Positions 16,217-24,303 of a DNA stretch of 64,000 nucleotides are shown in pieces. Origin of the DNA: Mannheimia granulomatis (lineage in GTDB: Bacteria > Pseudomonadota > Gammaproteobacteria > Enterobacterales > Pasteurellaceae). The position numbers and the translations under genes were made by a program. Where the stretch lies: contig NZ_CP016614.1 of assembly GCF_013377255.1 (NCBI RefSeq), positions 2,240,501 through 2,304,500 on the forward strand. The letters run 5' to 3'. The notes under the pieces were generated by a model that saw only the letters and a program-made list of their open reading frames with translations, made no database searches and was not told the origin of the DNA. The first letter of the stretch is position 1, and every line of letters starts with the position of its first letter.

Positions 16217-16840
16217 ATGGCTGCATTAAAGTGGTTTTGGGAACGCCTTGAAGAGTGTTTTATCTCAATTTTATTGATGGTAATGACGCTGGTGACGTTC
16301 TTTTATGTGGTGTTTAACAACCTCTACAATGTCTTTTTTGATTTGGCGGAAGCGGTGCCGTTTACCGCCTCTTTTGCTGAACCACTCGGTGAGTGGATTA
16401 TGGAAACGGCACAGGAGATGACTTGGAGTGTCGCACTAACTAAAGCCTGCTTTGGTTGGCTAATCTTCTTCGGTGCGTCTTACGGTGTGCGTACCGCAGG
16501 GCATATCGGCGTGGATGTGCTGGTAAAACGTTTCTCCCGTTCAGGGCAGAAAGTGATCGGCTTTATTGCGGTCGGGGCTTGCCTTGCTTATGCGGCACTG
16601 ATTGCCAGTGCCAGTTATGAATGGATTTCGGCAATGTATGTGGCGGATATTGGGGCGGAAGATTTGCACCAATTCCACCTAAAACAGTGGCATATCGGCT
16701 TGATTATGCCGGTCGGTTTTGCCTTAATCGGCATTCGTTTTATTGAAATTTTAGTGCGTATTTTGCGTGGTAAACAGGTCGGCTTAGGCTTGGCAGATGA
16801 GAGCGAAGATGCGTTGAAACTGGCACAAGGAGAAGAGTAA
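16217..16840 (+). CDS. dctQ: TRAP transporter small permease DctQ
   Basis: The small membrane subunit of the TRAP transporter: 207 residues, four hydrophobic helices (FISILLMVMTLVTFFYVVF; WLIFFGASYG; VIGFIAVGACLAYAALIA; IGLIMPVGFALIGIRF). The segment GVRTAGHIGVDVL is the DctQ signature. ATG 16217 follows CGGAG at a good distance; the same frame is open back to 16040 only through the palindromic repeat. It overlaps dctM by one base (TAATG), so the two are translationally coupled. Confidence 0.92.
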   Translation: MAALKWFWERLEECFISILLMVMTLVTFFYVVFNNLYNVFFDLAEAVPFTASFAEPLGEWIMETAQEMTWSVALTKACFGWLIFFGASYGVRTAGHIGVDVLVKRFSRSGQKVIGFIAVGACLAYAALIASASYEWISAMYVADIGAEDLHQFHLKQWHIGLIMPVGFALIGIRFIEILVRILRGKQVGLGLADESEDALKLAQGEE

Positions 16841-18123
16841 TGACCATTTTAGTATTATTTAGCCTGCTGTTCGTCTTGATGTTCCTTGGCGTGCCGATTG
16901 CGATTTCACTTGGTCTTTCAGGCGCAGTTACTATTATGTTTTTCAGCCAAGACTCAGTGAGTTCGTTGGCAATCAAACTGTTTGAAACCTCTGAACACTA
17001 TACGCTCTTGGCGATTCCGTTCTTCTTGCTTGCCGGAGCATTTATGACCACCGGTGGCGTGGCAAAACGTTTGATCGATTTTGCTAATGCGACTGTCGGC
17101 CATATTCGTGGCGGTTTAGCGATTGCGGCGGTACTTTCCTGTATGTTATTTGCTGCCCTTTCCGGCTCAAGCCCGGCAACGGTGGCAGCAGTCGGCTCGA
17201 TTGCGATTGCCGGAATGGTTCGTTCGGGCTATCCGGTCGGCTTCGGCACAGGGATTATCTGTAACGCAGGGACGCTCGGCATCTTAATTCCGCCGTCTGT
17301 GGTCATGGTGGTTTACGCCGCTTCAACTGAAACCTCTGTCGGTAAACTATTTATGGCAGGCGTTGTACCGGGCATTCTGCTTGGTGTGGTGTTAATGGTG
17401 GCTATCTACATCGTAGCCCGCATTAAAAACCTGCCGGCACAACCTTGTGCAACGGTGAAAGAGTGGTTCACGGCAGCCCGCAAAGCGATTTGGGGCTTGC
17501 TGTTAATGGTGATCATTTTAGGCGGTATTTACAGCGGTATCTTCACCCCAACCGAAGCAGCAGCAGTGGCAGCAGTCTATTCGTGGTTTGTGGCAGTCTT
17601 TATCTATAAAGACGTAAAACTGCGTGACTGTCCGAAAGTGTTACTTGAATCAGCGAAACTGAGCGTGATGTTAATGTTCATCATCGCTAATGCAATGCTG
17701 TTCGCCCACGTTTTAACGACTGAGCAAATTCCACAGTTAATTACCGCGACAGTCGTGGAATGGAACTTACAGCCGTGGACGTTCCTGATTGTGGTGAATA
17801 TCGTGTTGTTAATTGCCGGTGCCTTTATGGAACCATCTGCGATTATCTTAATTCTCGCACCAATCCTGTTCCCGATTGCGGTACAACTCGGCATTGATCC
17901 GATTCATCTCGGTATCATTATGGTGGTGAATATGGAAATCGGCTTGATTACCCCACCGATTGGCTTGAACCTGTTTGTTGCCTCTGCGGTCTCAAAAATG
18001 CCGTTAGCAGATGTAGTGAAAGCCGCAATGCCGTGGTTGATGTTATTGCTGGGCTTCTTGGTATTGATTACCTACATTCCGGCGATTTCGTTGGCATTAC
18101 CGAATTGGATTGGAATTAATTAA
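16840..18123 (+). CDS. dctM: TRAP transporter large permease DctM
   Basis: The large membrane subunit, which carries out sodium-coupled solute translocation. 427 residues and about twelve hydrophobic segments. Family motifs include LGVPIAISLGLSG near the N-terminus, ALSGSSPATVAAVGSI, the GILIPPSVVMVVYA segment and EIGLITPPIGLNLFV near the end. Length is standard for DctM. Its start overlaps the dctQ stop. A hairpin terminator follows at 18183-18224. Confidence 0.95.
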   Translation: MTILVLFSLLFVLMFLGVPIAISLGLSGAVTIMFFSQDSVSSLAIKLFETSEHYTLLAIPFFLLAGAFMTTGGVAKRLIDFANATVGHIRGGLAIAAVLSCMLFAALSGSSPATVAAVGSIAIAGMVRSGYPVGFGTGIICNAGTLGILIPPSVVMVVYAASTETSVGKLFMAGVVPGILLGVVLMVAIYIVARIKNLPAQPCATVKEWFTAARKAIWGLLLMVIILGGIYSGIFTPTEAAAVAAVYSWFVAVFIYKDVKLRDCPKVLLESAKLSVMLMFIIANAMLFAHVLTTEQIPQLITATVVEWNLQPWTFLIVVNIVLLIAGAFMEPSAIILILAPILFPIAVQLGIDPIHLGIIMVVNMEIGLITPPIGLNLFVASAVSKMPLADVVKAAMPWLMLLLGFLVLITYIPAISLALPNWIGIN

Positions 18124-18182
18124 TATAGATTAACGCTAATACAAGCGGTTTCTTTTAAGAAATTTTTTACCAATTCTATTAA

Positions 18183-18224
18183 AACAACCACCCTCTATAT
18201 TTAAGTTATTTTGGGTGGTTGTTT
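18183..18224 (+). terminator. Intrinsic terminator after dctM
   Basis: AACAACCACCC (18183-18193) pairs with GGGTGGTTGTT (18213-18223) over a 19-base loop, followed by TCATT. An uptake signal ACAAGCGGT precedes it near 18142. It ends the dctPQM transcript. Confidence 0.6.
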
Positions 18225-18325
18225 CATTAAAAACCCAATAATTTTGCTAAAAACTTCCCAAAATAATTTAACTTTTTGCTACAATTCGAGCTATTTATCG
18301 AATTTATCAATCAGTAGAGAAGAAT

Positions 18326-20032
18326 ATGAATAGAAGTTCTTTTAACCGCACTTGGGCAAAAGTAATTTTAAGTGCCTTAATGCGTTATGGCGTCAAACAT
18401 TTCTGTATTGCCCCCGGCTCTCGCTCAACCCCTTTAACGCTTGAAGCAGTACAACTTCAACAAACACAATATGCTGAATGTCACACCCACTTCGACGAAC
18501 GAGGATTAGGCTTTTATGCCCTAGGTATTGCTAAAGCAACCAATAGCCCTGTGGCGATTATCGTTACCTCAGGAACCGCGGTCGCTAATTTATATCCTGC
18601 AGTTATTGAGGCAAGCCTTAGTCATCAAAAATTAATTATTCTGTCTGCTGATCGTCCCATGGAATTAATCGGCTGTGGCGTTAACCAAGCCATTTCCCAA
18701 CAAGGCATTTTTGCCGATTATCCGGTAGCAAGTATCAATTTACCTAAAGCCAACGAGGCTTATAATGCAAGTTGGTTGGTTGCAACGATTGAACAGGCTT
18801 GTACTACCCAAACGCAACAGGGTGGTGTATTACATATCAATGTCCCGTTTGAAGAACCGCTGTATGAAGCAGATATTAACGAGATTCTTAATACGCCTTG
18901 GTTACGTCCGATTCAAGGTTGGTTAAATAATTCACAAACCAAATGGATTGACCAGCAAAGTATCCAAAGTGAAGTTTCTATGCACGAAAATTGGGATTAC
19001 TGGCGTACAAAACGAGGGGTCATTATTGTTGGCAAACTACCTCCTGAGCAAGGCACCGGCTTAAAAACTTGGGCGGAGACAATGGGCTGGTGCTTGCTAA
19101 GTGACGTGCAATCTTGTATTGAAGCAAGCCTACCTTACGCGGATATTTGGCTTTCAAATGACACAGTCAAACAACGTTTATTACAAGCGGATATTGTTAT
19201 TCAATTCGGTACACAGATTGTCAGTAAACGAGTCAATGAATTTTTAAAAGCCTTCCAAGGTGAATATTGGGTAGTAGATGAATCACAAAATTACATCAAT
19301 CCAAATGCTCATCATCAAACACGCTTTATCGCCAAAGCCCACCACTTTTTACGAGTGCATCCGCCGCTTCGTCAAAAACCATGGTTACTTGAGCCATTAG
19401 CATTATCACAATTCTGCGCTACTTTTATTGAACAACAAGTAGGCAGCAGCTTAAGTGAGGCTTCACTGGCACACAATATTCAAGATGTGTTGGCAGTAAA
19501 TGGTAACTTATTTATCGGCAACAGTTTATTTGTTCGTTTGGTTGATGCACTATGTAAACTGCCTGAAGGCTATCCGGTTTACACCAACCGTGGTGCCAGC
19601 GGTATTGACGGTTTAATTGCGACCATGGCAGGTGTGGCGAAAGGAAGCGATCGACCAACTGTGGGTGTAGTCGGTGATATTTCCGCTCTACATGATCTTA
19701 ATTCCATTGCTCTTTTAACTAAGATCACTCAACCGACTATCCTATTTGTGGTAAATAATAGCGGCGGAGCCATGTTTGATATGTTACCTGTTGATAACAA
19801 AGCAAAAGACCAATATTATCGACTGGCCCACAATTTTGAGTTTGCACAGGTTGCAACTATGTTTGGCATTGAATATATCCGTCCGTTTACTTGGGCAGAT
19901 TTAAAAACCAAACTCAAACATGCTTATGCGCGTAAAGGTGTTACCTTAGTTGAAATTAAGGTGAACGAACACGATGGCAGTAATATGTATAAATCGCTGC
20001 TAAAACAAATTTCACAGGCAGAAATTGCATAA
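18326..20032 (+). CDS. menD: 2-succinyl-5-enolpyruvyl-6-hydroxy-3-cyclohexene-1-carboxylate synthase
   Basis: MenD is a thiamine-diphosphate enzyme of menaquinone synthesis that adds the succinic semialdehyde unit from 2-oxoglutarate to isochorismate. 568 residues, the usual length. The N-terminal TPP pyrimidine domain has FCIAPGSRSTPLTLEA and HFDERGLGFYALG; the C-terminal domain has NRGASGIDG and the diphosphate-binding GDISALHDLNS with NNSGGAMF. menH follows after 41 bases. Menaquinone fits the anaerobic respiration typical of the family. ATG 18326 has AGAGAAG upstream. Confidence 0.96.
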   Translation: MNRSSFNRTWAKVILSALMRYGVKHFCIAPGSRSTPLTLEAVQLQQTQYAECHTHFDERGLGFYALGIAKATNSPVAIIVTSGTAVANLYPAVIEASLSHQKLIILSADRPMELIGCGVNQAISQQGIFADYPVASINLPKANEAYNASWLVATIEQACTTQTQQGGVLHINVPFEEPLYEADINEILNTPWLRPIQGWLNNSQTKWIDQQSIQSEVSMHENWDYWRTKRGVIIVGKLPPEQGTGLKTWAETMGWCLLSDVQSCIEASLPYADIWLSNDTVKQRLLQADIVIQFGTQIVSKRVNEFLKAFQGEYWVVDESQNYINPNAHHQTRFIAKAHHFLRVHPPLRQKPWLLEPLALSQFCATFIEQQVGSSLSEASLAHNIQDVLAVNGNLFIGNSLFVRLVDALCKLPEGYPVYTNRGASGIDGLIATMAGVAKGSDRPTVGVVGDISALHDLNSIALLTKITQPTILFVVNNSGGAMFDMLPVDNKAKDQYYRLAHNFEFAQVATMFGIEYIRPFTWADLKTKLKHAYARKGVTLVEIKVNEHDGSNMYKSLLKQISQAEIA

Positions 20033-20043
20033 TTATCTATCTA

Positions 20044-20067
20044 GGGCGTAACTTACGCCCTTATTTT
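20044..20067 (+). terminator. Short hairpin between menD and menH
   Basis: GGGCGT-AACTT-ACGCCC (20044-20060) followed by TTATTTT lies in the 41-base gap. The 6-bp stem and T-rich tail could give partial termination or protect the menD message. Confidence 0.4.
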
Positions 20068-20073
20068 AATACT

Positions 20074-20841
20074 ATGCTCTCATTTCAATGGCACGCAGAA
20101 TGCGGCACTCCTGTAGTATTTTTACACGGCTTACTCGGCTCTAAACAAGACTGGCAAGCCCTACTTTCGCATTTGCAAAATTTTACTGAAATTCGACCGC
20201 TTACTATCGACCTCCCTTTTCACGGCTTAAGCGAACAAATAAATTGCACTGATTTTGCCGAACTACGTACTCAATTGCACACAACGTTTGAAACAGTAAT
20301 TGGCTCAGAGCCCTTCTATTTAGTTGGCTATTCCTTGGGTGGACGAGCAGCCTTAGATTACATGTTAAACATCGACAATCCAAACTTAGTGGGTGCGATT
20401 TTAGAAGGAACAAATATCGGCTTAGACTCTGAAGCTGATAGCCAAATTCGTTGGCAAAATGACTGCAGATGGGCGAACCGTTTTCGCCAAGAACCTATCG
20501 AAAACGTGTTACAAGATTGGTATCAACAACCTGTTTTTGCTGATTTAACCGAATCAGACCGAGCGATCTATATTGCTAGCCGAAAGCATAATCAAGGTAT
20601 ACAAATTGCCAATATGCTTGAAGCAACCAGCCTTGCAAAACAGCCAAACTACGCCAAGCAGCTAAACCAAACTAACAAAAATATTGTGTTCTTTGTTGGC
20701 GAAAAAGATCAAAAATTCCGCCAAATGGCTGAAACACACCAGCTTCCAACGCAAATTATTTCAAATGTGGGACATAATACACACCGAGCTAACCCACAGG
20801 AATTTGTCGAAAAATTGATAGCGTTTATAAATAACCAATAA
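20074..20841 (+). CDS. menH: 2-succinyl-6-hydroxy-2,4-cyclohexadiene-1-carboxylate synthase
   Basis: MenH, an alpha/beta hydrolase-fold enzyme, removes pyruvate from the MenD product in the menaquinone pathway. 255 residues. The oxyanion region VVFLHGLLGSKQDW, nucleophile elbow VGYSLGGRAALDY (Ser), an acidic residue in GEKDQKF and the final His in NVGHNTHRANP make up the triad. It directly follows menD, as in other gamma-proteobacteria. Its stop is two bases from the convergent comM stop. Confidence 0.92.
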   Translation: MLSFQWHAECGTPVVFLHGLLGSKQDWQALLSHLQNFTEIRPLTIDLPFHGLSEQINCTDFAELRTQLHTTFETVIGSEPFYLVGYSLGGRAALDYMLNIDNPNLVGAILEGTNIGLDSEADSQIRWQNDCRWANRFRQEPIENVLQDWYQQPVFADLTESDRAIYIASRKHNQGIQIANMLEATSLAKQPNYAKQLNQTNKNIVFFVGEKDQKFRQMAETHQLPTQIISNVGHNTHRANPQEFVEKLIAFINNQ

Positions 20842-20842
20842 A

Positions 20843-22375
20843 CTAATTCTCACCTTGCAACCGCTGCAATAATCTATCCATCGCCCGATAACCTAGGGCT
20901 TCTGCCAGATGAATTTGCTGAATCTGCTCCTCACCGGCTAAATCAGCAATGGTGCGTGAGACTTTTAAAATTCTATGATAAGCCCGTACCGATAAGCCTA
21001 ATTTTGTCAGAGCCGATTCTAAAAATAGTGCATCTTGTGAAGATAGCTTGCAATCTCGCTCAATTTCTCGGGTGGTGAGCTGTGAATTAATTTTTCCCGC
21101 TCGCTGAAACTGCATTTTTCTTGCTAAAAATACCCGCTTGCGGACCTGTTCTGTGGTTTCACCGCGATTTTCCGAGCCGCTTTGCAAAGCGCCTTGAGGT
21201 AATAAGGGTACTTCAATCGAGAGATCGAAGCGGTCTAGAAACGGACCTGAAAGGCGGTTTAAATACCGCATTACCTGCTGTGGAGAAGTTCGATTATGGG
21301 TTCCTTGATAATGCCCTGTCGGGCTTGGATTCATCGCTGCAATAAGTTGAAAGCGAGCCGGAAATTGTACCTTAGCATTGGCTCTGGAAATCACAATTTC
21401 ACCTGCCTCTAGTGGCTGGCGTAGCGCATCAAGCACTTTGCGTTCAAACTCGGGTAATTCATCTAAAAACAGAATGCCATTGTGGGCAAGTGAAATCTCA
21501 CCCGGTTTGGGGATCGTTCCTCCACCCACTAACGCGACCATTGAAGCACTATGATGGGGAGCTCGAAATGGCCGTTGCTTCCAATTATGAAAATTTAGCT
21601 CATTTTGTACCAGACTGGTGACAGAAGCCGTCTCTATCGCTTCTTCATCCGACATTTCCGGTAATAGATCTGCCAAACGACTTGCTAACATTGTCTTGCC
21701 TGTTCCCGGAGGTCCAAGAAACAATAAATTATGTTGCCCTGCCGCGGCAATGGTTAAGGCTCTTTTGGCATGTTGTTGCCCAATAATATCGGTTAAGTCT
21801 CGATTTACAAGCGGTCTATTTTCCGCAGAATTTTGCGAAATTTGCTGACAAATGGGCAATTTGTCGCGCTTATTTAACATATTTACTACATCCAGCAATG
21901 AGCCGGCACAGTAAGTCGTTGCATTTGACACCAGAGATGCCTCATTCGCATTTTGCTTAGCTAAAATCATTTGGCGCTTTACTTTATCAGCAGAAATAAC
22001 CGCAGGTATAGTACCGTGAACACCTCGCAAATGCCCAGTTAAAGCGAGTTCGCCTAAAAATTCAAGCTGTTTAAGCAAATCTGAATCTATCTGCCCGGAA
22101 GCCGCCAAAATACCGATAGCAATCGGCAAATCAAACCTCCCCCCTTCTTTTGGCAAATCAGCAGGCGCAAGGTTAATCGTAATCCTTTGCGGTGGATAGA
22201 TAAAATTTGCATTGATTAAAGCACTACGAACCCGATCACCGGCTTCTTTAACAGTGGCTTCCGGCAAGCCGACAATAGTTAATCTTGGCTGACCATTACT
22301 GATATGCACCTCAATAGTCACAAGAGGGGCTTCTACACCGATAGAAGCACGGCTGTAAACAATGGCTAAAGTCAT
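20843..22375 (-). CDS. comM: Competence protein ComM (YifB family AAA+ helicase)
   Basis: ComM is a hexameric AAA+ helicase that drives branch migration during integration of transforming DNA. The 510-residue protein has an N-terminal lon-protease-like/ChlI domain (to about residue 170), then the Mg-chelatase AAA+ core with Walker A GPPGTGKTMLASR, Walker B GILFLDELPEF and SENRGETTEQ, and the C-terminal Mg_chelatase_C domain (RAYHRILKVSRTIADL). An uptake-signal ACAAGCGGT lies inside the coding region near 21809. A CRP-S-like site (22453-22468) lies upstream, as expected for a Sxy-dependent competence gene. Confidence 0.95.
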   Translation of the reverse strand: MTLAIVYSRASIGVEAPLVTIEVHISNGQPRLTIVGLPEATVKEAGDRVRSALINANFIYPPQRITINLAPADLPKEGGRFDLPIAIGILAASGQIDSDLLKQLEFLGELALTGHLRGVHGTIPAVISADKVKRQMILAKQNANEASLVSNATTYCAGSLLDVVNMLNKRDKLPICQQISQNSAENRPLVNRDLTDIIGQQHAKRALTIAAAGQHNLLFLGPPGTGKTMLASRLADLLPEMSDEEAIETASVTSLVQNELNFHNWKQRPFRAPHHSASMVALVGGGTIPKPGEISLAHNGILFLDELPEFERKVLDALRQPLEAGEIVISRANAKVQFPARFQLIAAMNPSPTGHYQGTHNRTSPQQVMRYLNRLSGPFLDRFDLSIEVPLLPQGALQSGSENRGETTEQVRKRVFLARKMQFQRAGKINSQLTTREIERDCKLSSQDALFLESALTKLGLSVRAYHRILKVSRTIADLAGEEQIQQIHLAEALGYRAMDRLLQRLQGEN

Positions 22376-22452
22376 ATAGTTTAAAAAGCAAGAAATAGAT
22401 AACAGGAGGATAAAAGGAAAGAGAAAATGATGGTAGAAACAATATTTAAATT

Positions 22453-22468
22453 TTCGATCGAGATCGCA
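22453..22468 (-). promoter_or_regulatory. CRP-S-like competence regulatory site upstream of comM
   Basis: TTCGA-TCGAGA-TCGCA, flanked by T and A runs, matches the CRP-S consensus TGCGA-N6-TCGCA at nine of ten core bases. Such sites need both CRP and Sxy in Haemophilus and its relatives. It is centred 85 bases upstream of the comM ATG, leaving room for a promoter with a -10-like box around 22427-22432. Site seen; regulation inferred from the known regulon. Confidence 0.6.
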
Positions 22469-22486
22469 AAAATAATTTTAAAATTG

Positions 22487-22513
22487 AAAAAGCCGATTAA
22501 CAATCGGCTTTTT
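22487..22513. terminator. Bidirectional terminator after the histidine-rich gene
   Basis: AAAAAGCCGATT and AATCGGCTTTTT (22487-22498, 22502-22513) form a perfect 12-bp stem with a 3-base loop and T runs in both directions. It ends the histidine-rich gene and insulates the comM regulatory region. Confidence 0.8.
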
Positions 22514-22517
22514 AAGA

Positions 22518-22853
22518 CTATTTCACAATTTCAACCGGACCGTGATCATCGCAATGATCGCCGTGTTGGTGATGCAATCGACCATTTACGATATAGTCAA
22601 TATGATCACCATGCGGCACTGCCTCATGTCCGCAACCTTCACCATGGATATGGTCACCACAGTCATGAGCATGATTACACGCTACCGGATTTTGCTCATT
22701 TACATCTAACACGTGTTCATCATAGTGATCACCATGTTTATGGTGCAAATGACCATCATGCAAATAATCTACATGATCGTTATGCTTAATTGCTGTATGA
22801 CCACAGCCCTCGCCGTGTTCATGCTCGTGGTTTGCATGTGTTTTACAAGCCAT
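22518..22853 (-). CDS. Histidine-rich metal-binding protein with two repeats
   Basis: A 111-residue protein with about one quarter histidine plus many Asp, Glu and Cys. It consists of two imperfect repeats of about 50 residues, each with GEGCGH, then HxDHxDY, then a GxLHHxHGDH element, joined by a linker that contains CNHAHDCGDH. There is no signal peptide or membrane segment, so it is probably cytoplasmic. Binding of zinc, nickel or copper is likely; storage, buffering or delivery is inferred. It has its own near-consensus promoter and RBS GAAGGAGCG, and its own terminator, so it is a real monocistronic gene. The opposite-strand frame is also His-rich but has no such signals. Confidence 0.8.
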   Translation of the reverse strand: MACKTHANHEHEHGEGCGHTAIKHNDHVDYLHDGHLHHKHGDHYDEHVLDVNEQNPVACNHAHDCGDHIHGEGCGHEAVPHGDHIDYIVNGRLHHQHGDHCDDHGPVEIVK

Positions 22854-22886
22854 AAAACGCTCCTTCTCGCTAATAAATTCGGATTT

Positions 22887-22915
22887 ATCCTAATCTCAAA
22901 TTCAATACAATTCAA
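22887..22915 (-). promoter_or_regulatory. Promoter of the histidine-rich protein
   Basis: On the minus strand TTGAAT (complement of 22910-22915) and TAGGAT (complement of 22887-22892) are separated by exactly 17 bases. The start falls about 27 bases before the ATG at 22853. No clear zinc or nickel repressor palindrome was noticed. Confidence 0.55.
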
Positions 22916-22958
22916 GCTCTCTCTGTGGTATATTTTACCCTCAACACAGGAGCAAGAC

Positions 22959-24140
22959 ATGAAAACTGAATTAGATATGATTGTAATCGGTGGCGGCATG
23001 GTAGGGGCTTCCACTGCGTTAGGGCTGGCACAGCAGGGCTTTAACTTAGCTTTGATTGAAAAAAATCCACTCCCAACTTTCATACCCGATTCAGCTTATG
23101 ACTTACGTATTTCTGCCATCAGTCAAGGCTCCATTCAACTGTTAGAAAAATTAGGCGTCTGGTCACAAATTGCCACACTTAGAAGCTGCCCTTATACCAC
23201 CTTGGAAACTTGGGAAATTGAAGGCTTTAACACTGCTTTTTCCGCTGCTGAGCTAGGTTTGGAAAAACTAGGGGATATGGTAGAAAATAACCTCATTCAG
23301 CTTGCTTTATGGGAACAGCTCAACACATATCCAAACTGTCAACAAGCGGTCGAATTTGAACAAATTTTTGCAAAAAGAGAAGATAATCGTTGGCTTGTGA
23401 CTGTCGATGATAAAATCTTTTCTGCACCGATTATCATTGCCGCAGACGGAGCAAATTCTAAAGTCCGCCAGTGGGCAGGCATTGGACTCACCAGCTGGCA
23501 ATATCGTCAACACTGCTTGCTTGCAACTATTACCAGCGAAAAACATTCTCCTTCTACCACTTGGCAACAATTTTTACCTTCCGGTCCGAGAGCTTTCCTA
23601 CCACTCTCCAATCAAAACGGCTGCATTGTTTGGTATGATTCACCGCAACAAATTAAGTATTTAAACTCTCTTTCACCGGAAAAACTCACGCTTGAAATTC
23701 AGAAGCACTTCCCTAACCGCTTAACTAGCGAGCTTGGGCAGATTAAAGTACAGTCCTCAGGCTCATTTCCTCTCACACGCCAACACGCCCAGCATTATGT
23801 ACAAAATGGCGTAGTATTAGTAGGTGATGCTGCCCACACTATCAATCCACTTGCAGGACAAGGCGTGAATTTAGGGTTTAAGGATGTGAAAACCTTACTC
23901 GAAATCTTTGAACAAGCGGTTAAAAAAGGCGAAAATTTTGCAGATGAAGCCGTGTTAAAACGCTACGAAAAAATACGTAAGCCAGATAATCTGTTGATGC
24001 AAACAGGGATGGATCTCTTTTATAAAGCATTCAAAACCGAGCTTCTGCCGCTTAAAATGGCCCGCAATTTAGGCTTAGTATTAGCCGAAAAAATCACGCC
24101 GATCAAAAAGCTAGCCTTGAAATATGCTATCGGAATTTAG
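22959..24140 (+). CDS. ubiF: 3-demethoxyubiquinol 3-hydroxylase UbiF
   Basis: A flavin-dependent monooxygenase of ubiquinone synthesis that hydroxylates 3-demethoxyubiquinol. 393 residues, next to 391 in E. coli UbiF, with close match over the whole length. Visible motifs are the FAD dinucleotide fold VIGGGMVGASTALGLAQ, DLRISAIS, GPRAFLPL and the second FAD motif GDAAHTINPLAGQGVNLG. ATG 22959 is preceded by CAGGAGCAAG; longer in-frame starts run through the upstream His-rich gene on the other strand. UbiH or UbiI are less likely because of the DLRISAIS and MENQ-like MVENNLIQ match to UbiF. Two uptake signals lie in the coding region (about 23344 and 23913). Confidence 0.9.
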   Translation: MKTELDMIVIGGGMVGASTALGLAQQGFNLALIEKNPLPTFIPDSAYDLRISAISQGSIQLLEKLGVWSQIATLRSCPYTTLETWEIEGFNTAFSAAELGLEKLGDMVENNLIQLALWEQLNTYPNCQQAVEFEQIFAKREDNRWLVTVDDKIFSAPIIIAADGANSKVRQWAGIGLTSWQYRQHCLLATITSEKHSPSTTWQQFLPSGPRAFLPLSNQNGCIVWYDSPQQIKYLNSLSPEKLTLEIQKHFPNRLTSELGQIKVQSSGSFPLTRQHAQHYVQNGVVLVGDAAHTINPLAGQGVNLGFKDVKTLLEIFEQAVKKGENFADEAVLKRYEKIRKPDNLLMQTGMDLFYKAFKTELLPLKMARNLGLVLAEKITPIKKLALKYAIGI

Positions 24141-24206
24141 TTCCCAAATTTTATCTTTTTTACATTAGAGCCTGATATGTAAAGGTTTTAAAAGTGTGGG
24201 GACTCG

Positions 24207-24237
24207 TTGCTTAAAAGGAAAAAATTAAAGGTATAAT
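24207..24237 (+). promoter_or_regulatory. Probable promoter of the DUF937-OmpA gene
   Basis: A perfect -10 TATAAT (24232-24237) has TTGCTT (24207-24212) upstream with a 19-base gap, longer than ideal. The start would be near 24244, some 60 bases before the ATG. Confidence 0.4.
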
Positions 24238-24303
24238 CGCCACGCAGAGTTTAGCGAAGTTATCTGCATACTTTCCCTTTTAACTCCTAACAAGGAAAAC
24301 AAA

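Noticed and set aside
22427..22789. Plus-strand open frame of 120 codons, histidine-rich
   Set aside because: It is the complement of the minus-strand histidine-rich gene, whose CAT/ATG-rich codons give His in both directions. The minus-strand frame has promoter, ribosome binding site, repeats and terminator; this one begins inside the comM regulatory region.
22653..22853. Frameshift or low-complexity artefact in the histidine-rich gene
   Set aside because: The two protein repeats stay in register and the stop, terminator and promoter are all well placed.
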